64,000 bases of DNA from Enhydrobacter aerosaccus (GTDB taxonomy: Bacteria > Pseudomonadota > Alphaproteobacteria > Reyranellales > Reyranellaceae), in the NCBI RefSeq assembly GCF_900167455.1, contig NZ_FUWJ01000012.1:28501-92500 (forward strand), read 5' to 3'. Made by a program: the position numbers and the translations under genes. Positions 26,537-34,103 of the stretch are shown here, piece by piece. The notes under the pieces were generated by a model. The model did not search any database. It had not been told where the DNA came from and worked only from the letters and a program-made list of their open reading frames with translations. The number at the start of each line of letters is the position of its first letter. Positions within the stretch are counted from its first letter, which is position 1.

Positions 26537-26929
26537 TCAGTGCAGACTCCTGCCGAGCGACCGGCGCAAGATCCTTCTTCCTTCGGCCAGTTCAGGAGCG
26601 ACATCTCCAACCTCGTCGAGAAACCTGGCAAAACAGCCTGGCAAAGCTTCCTGTACGTCTTCGCCGGGGTGCGGTTTGCCGTTGTCAGGCACGAGCGACA
26701 ACCCGCCGTGGTCAAGTATCCAGAAGACTGCTTCTTCAGCTTCGCCGGGTACATCGACGACAGCCAGGAGGCCGAACGCCAGCGGTTCCCGACTTCCGGT
26801 GATCGCTGCCGGCCAGAAATCACAGCTCGGATCGCCCAGCGCGAAAGCAATCGTTGCGGTGCGCCCCGAAGACAAGCGTACCCTATATTCGCGGCAGGCG
26901 ATCGTCCCTGAAAGGCGCCGGTTGCTCAT
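26537..26929 (-). CDS. Small paralog family protein, copy 3
   Basis: A 130-residue paralog of copies 1 and 2: ACREYRVRLSSGRTATIAFALGDPS, AFGLLAVVDVPGEAEEAVFW, LPGCFARFLDEVGDVAPEL and C-terminal RSLH. It is the most divergent of the three in the acidic helix. I used the ATG at 26929; a GTG at 26944 is possible. It is the first gene downstream of the perfect FixK/FNR-like box at 27334, but the gap of about 400 bases is unusually long. Confidence 0.6.
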   Translation of the reverse strand: MSNRRLSGTIACREYRVRLSSGRTATIAFALGDPSCDFWPAAITGSREPLAFGLLAVVDVPGEAEEAVFWILDHGGLSLVPDNGKPHPGEDVQEALPGCFARFLDEVGDVAPELAEGRRILRRSLGRSLH

Positions 26930-27386
26930 TGCCCATCGTCCCACAGAGCCAACCTCTCATCCTCATGCGAGGTTGCATGTTTGACGTCGCATCGATGCTG
27001 GTCGGAGTCGATCACAGGCAGGCAGATTGGCTCAGGCAGATCGACTAAGGCAGATTGGGACCGGCGCGGCGACAAACGTCAGCCCGACACCGGTCCCCTC
27101 CCCCGCGTCCCCCCGATGCGGGCCCGCGAGTGCCGCCCTGCCAACGTGACCCGGGCAAGTCAACCATCCGCTCGTCGCCGAAAATGGTCCTGCTGTTTGA
27201 TCGCTATGGTCGTCGCATCTGCAGAAGATTCCGGTCTAGGAGAGCCCGTCCGTTGCTCCTCCCGGCTGGGCCCTGGCGTTGCCCGGAAGCGCCGCCAGCC
27301 AGAACATGATGCGCGCGGAGCCGGAGCCGTCGCTTGATCTGAATCAAGAACGTCGCGCTTGGTACGTTTTCATGCCGTCGCGATGA
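26930..27386. other. Gene-free stretch with one FixK/FNR-like box
   Basis: I found no convincing gene in these 457 bases on either strand; open frames here lack start sites and family features. The only signal is the FixK/FNR-like box at 27334-27347. A long leader or a small RNA is possible but not supported by any structure I can point to. Confidence 0.4.
27334..27347. promoter_or_regulatory. Perfect FixK/FNR-like box TTGAT-CTGA-ATCAA
   Basis: TTGATCTGAATCAA is a full match to the FNR/FixK consensus with a symmetric TTGAT/ATCAA pair. It lies just beyond the 3' end of the gene at 27387 and about 405 bases before paralog copy 3, so its target is unclear. Confidence 0.65.
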
Positions 27387-27839
27387 TCAACTGCCCCCGG
27401 CACCCGGAAGGAAGCAGTAGATGTAATTCGTTTCGCGATGCGCACAGATGTGCGCGTGCAACGGATCGCGATTGAGATGTGGATCGAGCACCGCCTGCGG
27501 CGGCACCGGTATCCAGGTCCCGTCGAGCCAGACGCGCCAGGTGCCGTCGCTGTCCTGCCGTGCCTGCGCCGGCCGGCAATCGCCGTGGTCGGCGTCGCCG
27601 TTGCAGCAGCTGACGCCGCGGTGATCGCGCAACTGGCTGTACCAATCGTGATTCAGGGAGTGGCCATGGCCCCACTTGCCATCCGGTCGATCGTCCAGCG
27701 CATCGGTCGTGTCGCCCGCCGTGCAGATCTCGCCCGAGAACCGGGAGCGCTGCTGAGCGCGTATATCATTATGGAGAAAGATCATGCCACCGATCAGCAG
27801 CACCGACAGCGCAAGAAACGCCAAGCGGCCTTTGTTCAT
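27387..27839 (-). CDS. Membrane-anchored secreted protein with Cys-rich motif
   Basis: A 150-residue protein with an N-terminal anchor or signal (GRLAFLALSVLLIGGMIFL). The exported part has HDWYSQLRDHRGVSCCNGDADHGDCRP, then a tryptophan-rich WRVWLDGTWIPVPPQAVL and a C-terminal HICAHRETNYIYCFLPG. This HDWY-SCCN-DC arrangement is one I associate with uncharacterised alphaproteobacterial exported proteins. The cysteines probably form disulfides. The ATG at 27839 has GGAG upstream. Its promoter region holds a palindrome at 28037 and a FixK-like box at 28057. Confidence 0.65.
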   Translation of the reverse strand: MNKGRLAFLALSVLLIGGMIFLHNDIRAQQRSRFSGEICTAGDTTDALDDRPDGKWGHGHSLNHDWYSQLRDHRGVSCCNGDADHGDCRPAQARQDSDGTWRVWLDGTWIPVPPQAVLDPHLNRDPLHAHICAHRETNYIYCFLPGAGGS

Positions 27840-28036
27840 CGACCATGCTCCGCTCCCCACCGGTGACCCACGCGCCAACGCGATCTTCGGTACGAAGTTC
27901 CGTGGTAACGCCGGTCACAGCCTGAGCCGGATGCCGCAGCCATTCCAATCGTTGTCGCCGATCGCTGTGCAAGTTCGAGCGAGTCTTGGCTGCCGCCGCG
28001 GCCGTACGCTCTAGTACGCGGAAGGTCAGCTTGCGA

Positions 28037-28050
28037 TGGCTCATGAGCCA
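28037..28050. promoter_or_regulatory. Perfect 14-base palindrome TGGCTCATGAGCCA
   Basis: A perfect palindrome in the 327-base divergent region 27840-28166 between the membrane-anchored protein and trxC. It sits six bases from the FixK-like box and could be an operator for a dimeric regulator. Confidence 0.4.
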
Positions 28051-28056
28051 GATGAT

Positions 28057-28070
28057 TTGACTTGCCTCAA
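28057..28070. promoter_or_regulatory. Imperfect FixK/FNR-like box TTGAC-TTGC-CTCAA
   Basis: One mismatch from TTGAY-N4-RTCAA. It lies 97 bases before trxC, a common position for FixK activation, and also upstream of the divergent gene at 27839. Confidence 0.45.
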
Positions 28071-28166
28071 GGAAGGCCGCGCAAAGCCGATCATAATGCA
28101 TGTTGACTTCCGAGGATCAGGCTGGCTTGCCGGTCCTCGACGGATCCGTTCCCATCGAGGCATGCG

Positions 28167-28613
28167 ATGTCCGAGACGCTGCTCGTAGCCTGTCCACGCT
28201 GTCACACGCTCAACCGCGCGCCGCGGGAGAAGCTGGCGGGCGGTGCGTCGGGCAAATGCGGCAAATGCGGTGCGGCCTTGTTCGACGGCCACCCCGTGAC
28301 ACTGTCGGCGGCGAACTTCGAGCCGCACGCGGTGGAGAGCGATATTCCGTTGCTGGTCGATTTCTGGGCCCCCTGGTGCGGACCCTGCCGGGCGATGGCG
28401 CCGCAGTTCGAGCGCGCCGCCGGAGCACTCGAACCGGCCGTGCGACTTGCCAAGCTCAACACCGACGAAGAGCAGGCGTTGGCGTCGCAATTCGGCATCC
28501 GCGGCATCCCGACCATGATCCTGTTCAGTCACGGCCGGGAGGTCGCCCGCCAATCCGGCCTGATGGATGCCGCCTCCATCCAGCGTTGGGTCGCGAGCGC
28601 GGTCGGGCAATGA
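28167..28613 (+). CDS. trxC: Thioredoxin 2
   Basis: A 148-residue thioredoxin of the TrxC class. The N-terminal zinc ribbon has Cys9, Cys12 (CPRC), Cys31 and Cys34 (CGKC). The thioredoxin fold follows with the redox motif WCGPC (Cys71, Cys74) and the cis-proline loop GIRGIPTMILF. It reduces protein disulfides in the cytoplasm and its zinc site can sense oxidants. It overlaps or abuts the small membrane protein gene at 28637. A FixK-like box upstream suggests induction at low oxygen. Confidence 0.93.
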   Translation: MSETLLVACPRCHTLNRAPREKLAGGASGKCGKCGAALFDGHPVTLSAANFEPHAVESDIPLLVDFWAPWCGPCRAMAPQFERAAGALEPAVRLAKLNTDEEQALASQFGIRGIPTMILFSHGREVARQSGLMDAASIQRWVASAVGQ

Positions 28614-28636
28614 TGCGTTTCAGGAGAGCAAACATC

Positions 28637-28894
28637 ATGACCAAGTTGCTGCCGGCACTCGTTGTCGCCGGAACCGTGTTGATCACGACGGCGATCGTCA
28701 ATCTCAGCTATGCCCTGTTCTGGCTCGCCAGTTCCGCCGCGGACACCGCGCCGACCTACGATTGGGGCGGCGCTCTATTCGCTTCGGCCATCGCCAGCAT
28801 GGTTGTCCTGCTTGCAAGTGCGCTGGCCCAGGACCTTGTCGAGCGCCAGGCGATCCGCGTTCCCGTCCGCGTGCGGCGACTTCCCCGCCGCTAA
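28637..28894 (+). CDS. Small two-helix membrane protein
   Basis: An 85-residue protein with two hydrophobic segments (LLPALVVAGTVLITTAIVNLSYALFWL and LFASAIASMVVLLASALAQ) and a basic Arg-rich tail. I chose the ATG at 28637 because CAGGAGAG precedes it; ATGs at 28610 and 28613 overlap the trxC stop and are alternatives. It follows trxC in a likely operon. Function unknown. Confidence 0.6.
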   Translation: MTKLLPALVVAGTVLITTAIVNLSYALFWLASSAADTAPTYDWGGALFASAIASMVVLLASALAQDLVERQAIRVPVRVRRLPRR

Positions 28895-28906
28895 AGCCGT
28901 CGACTA

Positions 28907-30229
28907 TCAGCGCTGCTGGCGCCTCGGTCGACGACCGCCAAGAGCGGCCAGCAGGCGATCGACGAATTTCGGCGAGTAGCCCAGCAGCGCATCGCGGTCG
29001 CCGAGTTCCGCCTCGAATCGTCCCAGCGCCTCGACGAAGTTGCCGCCTTTCGACAAGGCTTGCTCGACCAGGAGCTTGGCTTTGTCCTTGCCCATCTTTT
29101 CCGCCAGCAGAAAGGTCGCTCGTTCGGCCAGGACCGCGCCGTTTGTACCCTCCAGGTTCGCGCCCATGCGATCGGCGTAGATGGTGAGACCCGGCGCCGC
29201 CTCCGCCATCGCCTCGACCGCCGATCCGAAGGCTTCCAGCAAGCCGGCGAGGCTCGGCCACTCCGCCTGCCATCCGCCCAGCGCTCGTTCGTTCTCCTGC
29301 GGCATACCGGCGACAATCGTGGCGGCGAGTTGAGGCGCGCGAGCCGCTGCCGTCAGCACCAGCCCGGCGGCAACCGGATTGCGCTTGTGCGGCATCGTCG
29401 ACGACGCGCCCCGGCCGGGACCTGAAGGTTCGGAAAGCTCCTGAAGCTCGTACTGCATCAGCAACGCGATGTCCTTGGCTGCCTTGCCGAGCGCCCCGAC
29501 GACCAGCGCCACATCCTGCGCGAACGCGGCAACGCGGACGCGTTGGGTGAACCAGGGCGCCGGCGGTAGCTCGAGTCCCAGGCCCTTGGCCAAGTTCTTC
29601 ATCACGGGCTCGGCCTTCTTGCCCAACGCCGACAACGAACCCGAGGCACCGCCGAATTGCACGATCTGCGTTTCGGCGTAGCTCTCTTCCAGGCGCCGTG
29701 TCGCCCGATCGATATCCGAGGCCCAACCCGCCACCTTCTGTCCGAAGGCCAGGGGCGTGGCCGGCTGCATCAACGTCCGGCCCATCGTCAGCGTCTTGCG
29801 ATGGGCCTTCGCCAGTGCCGCAAAGGCGGCGACGATGGCGTGCAAGTCCGCGATCAAGGGCGGCACGGCCTGCTGCAGCTGCAGCACCATCGCCGTATCG
29901 AGCACATCCTGGCTCGTGGCGCCCCAATGAACATAGCCGGCTGCCGCCTCGTCGCGCTTGCGGACTTCGGCCGTCAGAGCAGACACGACGGCAACGGTCA
30001 GCGTCATGCTTCGTCGTGCCACTGGCACCAGTGCCGCAACATCATAAAGCGACGGGTCGCACGCCTTGACGATGGTCGCTGCATGCTTCCTGGGAACGAG
30101 GCCGACAGCGGCGACGCTGCGGGCAAGCTCGGCCTCGAACCGGAGCATATGGCGCAAGGTCGCCTCATCGGAAAACGCGTCGGCGACCCTCGTCGAGGCG
30201 TTGAGAGCATTCACCAGCCGACCAGACAT
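28907..30229 (-). CDS. Fumarase/aspartase-superfamily lyase, PcaB-like
   Basis: A 440-residue lyase related to 3-carboxy-cis,cis-muconate cycloisomerase (PcaB) and adenylosuccinate lyase. It has the GATSQDVLDTAMVLQLQ block, the superfamily signature SSTMPHKRNP (catalytic mobile loop) and the C-terminal GANLEGTNGAVLAER region that favours PcaB. The ATG at 30229 has AAAGGAAG upstream. PcaB closes the carboxymuconate lactone ring in protocatechuate breakdown, but no other pca gene is near, so the true substrate is uncertain. Confidence 0.78.
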   Translation of the reverse strand: MSGRLVNALNASTRVADAFSDEATLRHMLRFEAELARSVAAVGLVPRKHAATIVKACDPSLYDVAALVPVARRSMTLTVAVVSALTAEVRKRDEAAAGYVHWGATSQDVLDTAMVLQLQQAVPPLIADLHAIVAAFAALAKAHRKTLTMGRTLMQPATPLAFGQKVAGWASDIDRATRRLEESYAETQIVQFGGASGSLSALGKKAEPVMKNLAKGLGLELPPAPWFTQRVRVAAFAQDVALVVGALGKAAKDIALLMQYELQELSEPSGPGRGASSTMPHKRNPVAAGLVLTAAARAPQLAATIVAGMPQENERALGGWQAEWPSLAGLLEAFGSAVEAMAEAAPGLTIYADRMGANLEGTNGAVLAERATFLLAEKMGKDKAKLLVEQALSKGGNFVEALGRFEAELGDRDALLGYSPKFVDRLLAALGGRRPRRQQR

Positions 30230-30345
30230 GGGGATCGCGCTTCCTTTCATTCGGCGGCCAATTGGCACGCTGCCATCTCCCCATCCATACCATACGACGG
30301 ACAGCGAGGAAGGCGGCTTGCCCTCACGGAACCTCGAGATCGATG

Positions 30346-30359
30346 TTGATCCACGTCAA
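30346..30359. promoter_or_regulatory. FixK/FNR-like box TTGAT-CCAC-GTCAA
   Basis: A full match to TTGAY-N4-RTCAA centred about 80 bases before the ATG of the unknown protein at 30433, a position typical for activation. Confidence 0.6.
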
Positions 30360-30432
30360 TCGACTCCGCCGGGAAATCGTCTCTACTGATCGCCGATTTT
30401 CCCGCCCAGTACGCTGCAACAGGATGACGACC

Positions 30433-31317
30433 ATGGCCGACACCCTCAATGTCGCACTCGAACAACTCCGGCAGAAGATCGCCCAGGACGGTGGCATGCC
30501 CGTCGTCATCGCCCTGCCGGATCTCGAACGGGAATTCCATGGCCTCAGCCTTCACCAGCTGGTGTTGCTGACGGATGCGCCGGCCTTGGGTTCCTTCGCC
30601 GAGCTCCGCTCCGCCGAGGGCGGCCGCATCGAGCAGTTCGTGATCGACGGCAAGAACACGGAGCGATGCGAGGCGCTGGCGCGCGACCTGCTTCTCAGCG
30701 AGTCGGCCTTGAGTGCGGGCGATGTGCGCGAGGTGCGCCTGCCGGCCGACGGCACGAGCAGCCACATTCTGGTACGGGATCACAACGATATCGTCTATCG
30801 GGTGACCGATCAGGAAGCGGTCGTCGATCAGCTTCTCACAAGCGCGTTACAGCACCGTCGGCAGGCACGGCAGGCCCAGCAGCCCGCCCCTGTCGACGCC
30901 TCACCCCGCCCCATCGTCATCGAAAATGGAGTGGCCTTCACCGGCACCGCCGGAGAGATCCTCCACGGGCTGGCCGCGGTCCGGGCGCGCAACGGCATTG
31001 CGGTCCAGGAGATCGAACGTCTGATCCGGGCGACCGGCCAACGAGATCTCGGGGCCGCCCTCGCGGCGGCGGGCCCGCAGGCTCTGGCGCAATCGCTGAC
31101 CCGCGTTACCGTGGCTTCGCAGCAGATCGAGTCTCTCATCGAGGCGATGTACCAGCGTATGCGCCTCCTGCTTCAACTGATCGAGGAGGCTCGGATGGGC
31201 GGCGAGGCAGAGGCTCCTGCTCGCAGCGCGCCGACAATGACCGCCGCCGCCGATCCAACGGCCGGGATCTCGACGAATCCCGGCGCTGAAATGCCTATCT
31301 TCCAGCGGCGGGTCTGA
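30433..31317 (+). CDS. Cytoplasmic protein of unknown function
   Basis: A 294-residue soluble protein. The N-terminal half (to about residue 140) mixes alpha and beta (VALEQLRQKIAQDGGMPVVIALPDLEREFHGLSLHQLVLL). A Gln/Pro/Ala linker follows, then a helical C-terminal half (EIERLIRATGQRDLGAALAAAGPQALAQSLTRVTVASQQIESLIEAMYQRM) that could coil. I do not recognise a family. The start follows AGGATGACGACC. The FixK-like box upstream and the hydrogenase and PfkB genes around it suggest a low-oxygen role. Its 3' end converges with pfkB. Confidence 0.6.
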   Translation: MADTLNVALEQLRQKIAQDGGMPVVIALPDLEREFHGLSLHQLVLLTDAPALGSFAELRSAEGGRIEQFVIDGKNTERCEALARDLLLSESALSAGDVREVRLPADGTSSHILVRDHNDIVYRVTDQEAVVDQLLTSALQHRRQARQAQQPAPVDASPRPIVIENGVAFTGTAGEILHGLAAVRARNGIAVQEIERLIRATGQRDLGAALAAAGPQALAQSLTRVTVASQQIESLIEAMYQRMRLLLQLIEEARMGGEAEAPARSAPTMTAAADPTAGISTNPGAEMPIFQRRV

Positions 31318-31335
31318 ACCGTCGCTCCGCAGCGG

Positions 31336-32265
31336 TCAGCCGCACGGGACCGGACCGACCAGGGCTTCGACCCCGGCCCGATCGACTTGTGCCGTTCCGG
31401 TGGAACGGACCGCCACAGCGCCACAGGCCAGCGCCAGGCGCAACGCAGTTTCCGAGGACCAGCCTGCGGACAGACCGAGGACGAGCCCGGCCAGGAAACT
31501 GTCGCCGGCGCCGACACCCGTCCGCTCCGCTGCCGGAATGGCCGGCAGCTCGACGGCTCCTTCCTCGGTAGCGAGTATCGCCCCGGCGGATCCAAGCGTC
31601 AGCGCGATCATCCGGGCGGCGCCGGAGCGCACCAGGGCGACTGCCTGGTCCTTTCGCGACATGAGGGTCCGGGCCTTTTCGTCCAGGATCGATTCGAACT
31701 CGGACAGGCTCGGCTTGAGCAGGTCGATGCCGCTGCCCAGCGCCGCCGCGAGCGCGCCTCCAGACGTGTCCAGGGCGAACCTCATCCCGCGTTCCGCCGC
31801 GATACGCGCGACCTCCCTGTAGAAGGACGACGGCACGCCGGGCGGCAGGCTGCCGCTGGCGACCAGCCAGGACGCCTCGAGCTCGCCGAGCACGTTGAGG
31901 ATGTTCGCGCAATCTTTGGCCGTCAGCTCCGGGCCCTGCGGGACAAAGCGATATTCGAGGGCGTTCGACTGGTCGCGAACGGTCACGCTGATGCGTGTGA
32001 CACCGTCGATCCGAATGCTTCGCGTCGGTACATGTGCCGTCGACAGCATGTCCTCGATGTAGCGGCCGGTGACGCCGCCCGAGCAGAGAATGGCGAGGGC
32101 TTTCCCGCCCAATTGGGTGACGACGCGGGCTACATTGATGCCGCCGCCACCTGGATCGTATCTCTCTCCAAAAGTGCGCGTCTTATGGCCAGGTCGCACC
32201 GACGTCGCTTGGGCGGCGATGTCCAGCGCAGGATTGACGGTAAGCGTTGCAATCAGACCGGACAT
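31336..32265 (-). CDS. pfkB: 6-phosphofructokinase, PfkB (ribokinase) family
   Basis: A 309-residue sugar kinase, the same length as E. coli Pfk-2. N-terminal TLTVNPALDIAAQ and YDPGGGGINVARVV form the sugar-binding face. RTGVGAGDSFLAGLVLGLSAG is the PfkB signature with the catalytic Asp. It phosphorylates fructose 6-phosphate (or fructose 1-phosphate or tagatose 6-phosphate in relatives). It is divergent from the hydrogenase operon; the FixK-like box at 32357 lies between them and could serve both. Confidence 0.85.
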   Translation of the reverse strand: MSGLIATLTVNPALDIAAQATSVRPGHKTRTFGERYDPGGGGINVARVVTQLGGKALAILCSGGVTGRYIEDMLSTAHVPTRSIRIDGVTRISVTVRDQSNALEYRFVPQGPELTAKDCANILNVLGELEASWLVASGSLPPGVPSSFYREVARIAAERGMRFALDTSGGALAAALGSGIDLLKPSLSEFESILDEKARTLMSRKDQAVALVRSGAARMIALTLGSAGAILATEEGAVELPAIPAAERTGVGAGDSFLAGLVLGLSAGWSSETALRLALACGAVAVRSTGTAQVDRAGVEALVGPVPCG

Positions 32266-32356
32266 CGCAATTCAACCAGCAGCGTGCGTTATCGCACTGG
32301 CGAGGCTCGCGCCCTTCCAGGCGACGGCATGTTAGGGACCATTCGCCGGAAGACGC

Positions 32357-32370
32357 TTGATCTGGGTCAA
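32357..32370. promoter_or_regulatory. FixK/FNR-like box TTGAT-CTGG-GTCAA
   Basis: A full match to the FixK/FNR consensus in the 244-base divergent region between pfkB and the hydrogenase operon, about 92 bases upstream of pfkB and 140 upstream of the first hydrogenase gene. It links both units to low-oxygen control. Confidence 0.65.
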
Positions 32371-32509
32371 GCTCAATGTCCGGCTCGATCGGCGGACTCA
32401 AGCCACTGCGCTTTGCAGACTTCGTCTGACTGACTAGACTGTCACGTCATCGCGTCTCCGATAGGCGACGAGGATCGGAATTCACCTCCAGGTCGGGCCT
32501 GAAGGAGAG

Positions 32510-33646
32510 ATGGCCGAATACATCACCTTGGCAGTCGACGGGCTGCAGGCTCTCCTCGATGAACTGAAGCGCCGGGAGTATCGCGTTCTCGGTCCGACCA
32601 TCCGCGACCAGGCCATTGTCTATGACGACATAGAGAGCTTGCGCGATCTTCCGATGGGTTGGACGGACGAGCAATCCGGCGGCCATTATCGCCTGGTTGC
32701 GCGGCAGGACGATGCGATCTTCGGCTACCCCGTCGGTCCTCATAGCTGGAAGAGATTCCTGCATCCTCCGGTGCTGCCGCTGTGGCAGGCCGAGTCCGCC
32801 GGGAATAGCGTGCGGATCACGACGACACAGGGGCCTGACCAGCCGTTCGCCTTCATCGGCGTAAGGTCGTGCGATCTGCACGCCATCGCCATTCAGGACC
32901 GGGTCCTGATCGGCGGTCAGCATGTCGATCCGTCCTATCGCGATCGACGCAAAGGCGCCTTCATCGTTGCCGTCAATTGTGGCGAGGCCGGCGGGACCTG
33001 CTTCTGCGCATCGATGAATACCGGACCCAAGGTCGAGGACGGCTTCGACCTTGCCCTCACCGAGATCGTCATCGACGACCAGCGCCTGTTCCTGACCGAG
33101 GTGGGTTCGCCCGCAGGCCGCGACGTGCTGCTGCAGGTGCCGCATCGACCGGCGACGCCCGACGAGATTGCCGCCGCCGATGGCGTCACGGCCCGGACAG
33201 CGGCGAGTATGGGCCGCGTCATGCGCTCGGACGATGTACGCGAACTCCTGCTGGGCAATCTCGATCATCCGCGCTGGGACGAGGTTGCCGAGCGATGCTT
33301 GACCTGCGGCAACTGCACCATGGTTTGCCCGACCTGCTTCTGCACGTCGGTCGAGGACTCGAGTGACCTACTCAGCGGGAAATCCGGCCGCACACGACAC
33401 TGGGCGTCGTGCTTCACCCTCGACTTTTCCTATATCCATGGCGGCAGCGTGCGCGGCAGCGCCCGCTCGCGTTACCGTCAATGGATGACCCACAAGCTTG
33501 CCTCCTGGGTCGACCAGTTCGGGTCCTCGGGCTGTGTCGGATGCGGTCGATGCATCACCTGGTGCCCGGTCGGAATCGACATTACGGAAGAGGTGCGCGC
33601 CATCCGCGAGGATCGACCGGCGGAAAGGACCCATCATGAAGATTGA
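32510..33646 (+). CDS. Group 3b [NiFe] hydrogenase beta subunit (4Fe-4S)
   Basis: A 378-residue iron-sulfur protein resembling sulfhydrogenase beta (HydB/HyhB). The first two thirds include FIGVRSCDLHAIAIQDRV and CGEAGGTCFCASMNTGP. The C-terminal third carries two cluster motifs: CLTCGNCTMVCPTCFC and CVGCGRCITWCPVG. It passes electrons between the gamma flavin subunit and the small subunit in a soluble NAD(P)H-linked complex. AAGGAG lies just before the ATG. It is the first gene of an 11-gene operon. Confidence 0.88.
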   Translation: MAEYITLAVDGLQALLDELKRREYRVLGPTIRDQAIVYDDIESLRDLPMGWTDEQSGGHYRLVARQDDAIFGYPVGPHSWKRFLHPPVLPLWQAESAGNSVRITTTQGPDQPFAFIGVRSCDLHAIAIQDRVLIGGQHVDPSYRDRRKGAFIVAVNCGEAGGTCFCASMNTGPKVEDGFDLALTEIVIDDQRLFLTEVGSPAGRDVLLQVPHRPATPDEIAAADGVTARTAASMGRVMRSDDVRELLLGNLDHPRWDEVAERCLTCGNCTMVCPTCFCTSVEDSSDLLSGKSGRTRHWASCFTLDFSYIHGGSVRGSARSRYRQWMTHKLASWVDQFGSSGCVGCGRCITWCPVGIDITEEVRAIREDRPAERTHHED

Positions 33647-34103
33647 AGGTCTCGAGAGGATCATCAGCGAGCATCGCTTCTTCGCCGGGTTGGACGACGG
33701 CTACTGCAGGCTGGTCTGCGGATGTGCGAAGAACGTCCGCTTCGAGGCCGGCCAATATCTGTTCCATGAAGGCCAGCCGGCGAGCCAGTTCTACCTGCTG
33801 CGCCATGGGCGCGTGGCCCTTGAGATTTCGGCTCCGGGCCGGGGAACGATGCAGTTCCAAACGCTGCGCGAGGGCGAGATCGTTGGTGTGTCCTGGCTCA
33901 TCCCGCCCTACCGCTGGACCTACGACGCCAAGGCCCTCGAACCGGTGCGCGCCATCGCCATGGACGCGACATGCCTGCAGCAGAAATGCGAGGCAGACCA
34001 TCGCTTCGGCTATGAGATGATGAGGCGATTCGTGCCCGTTCTGGTCGAACGGCTGCACGCTACCCAGCTACAGATCCTCGATGTCTACGGCAATCCTGCC
34101 TGA
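33636..34103 (+). CDS. Cyclic-nucleotide-binding (Crp/Fnr-like) domain protein
   Basis: A 155-residue protein consisting of a single cNMP-binding beta-roll (FEAGQYLFHEGQPASQFYLLRHGRVALEISAPG, GEIVGVSWLIPPYRW) plus a C-terminal helix (MMRRFVPVLVERLHATQLQILD). There is no DNA-binding helix-turn-helix. It overlaps the beta-subunit stop by 11 bases and the gamma-subunit start by 23, so it is an integral operon member. It may tune hydrogenase activity or assembly in response to a nucleotide; this is inference. Confidence 0.82.
   Translation: MKIEGLERIISEHRFFAGLDDGYCRLVCGCAKNVRFEAGQYLFHEGQPASQFYLLRHGRVALEISAPGRGTMQFQTLREGEIVGVSWLIPPYRWTYDAKALEPVRAIAMDATCLQQKCEADHRFGYEMMRRFVPVLVERLHATQLQILDVYGNPA

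Noticed and set aside
28907..30229. Calling the lyase adenylosuccinate lyase (PurB)
   Set aside because: The C-terminal region and length fit PcaB-like lyases better, and no purine genes are near.
33636..34103. Calling the cNMP-domain protein an FNR/FixK transcription factor
   Set aside because: It lacks a C-terminal helix-turn-helix and cluster-binding cysteines arranged as in FNR, so it cannot be the protein that binds the FixK-like boxes.
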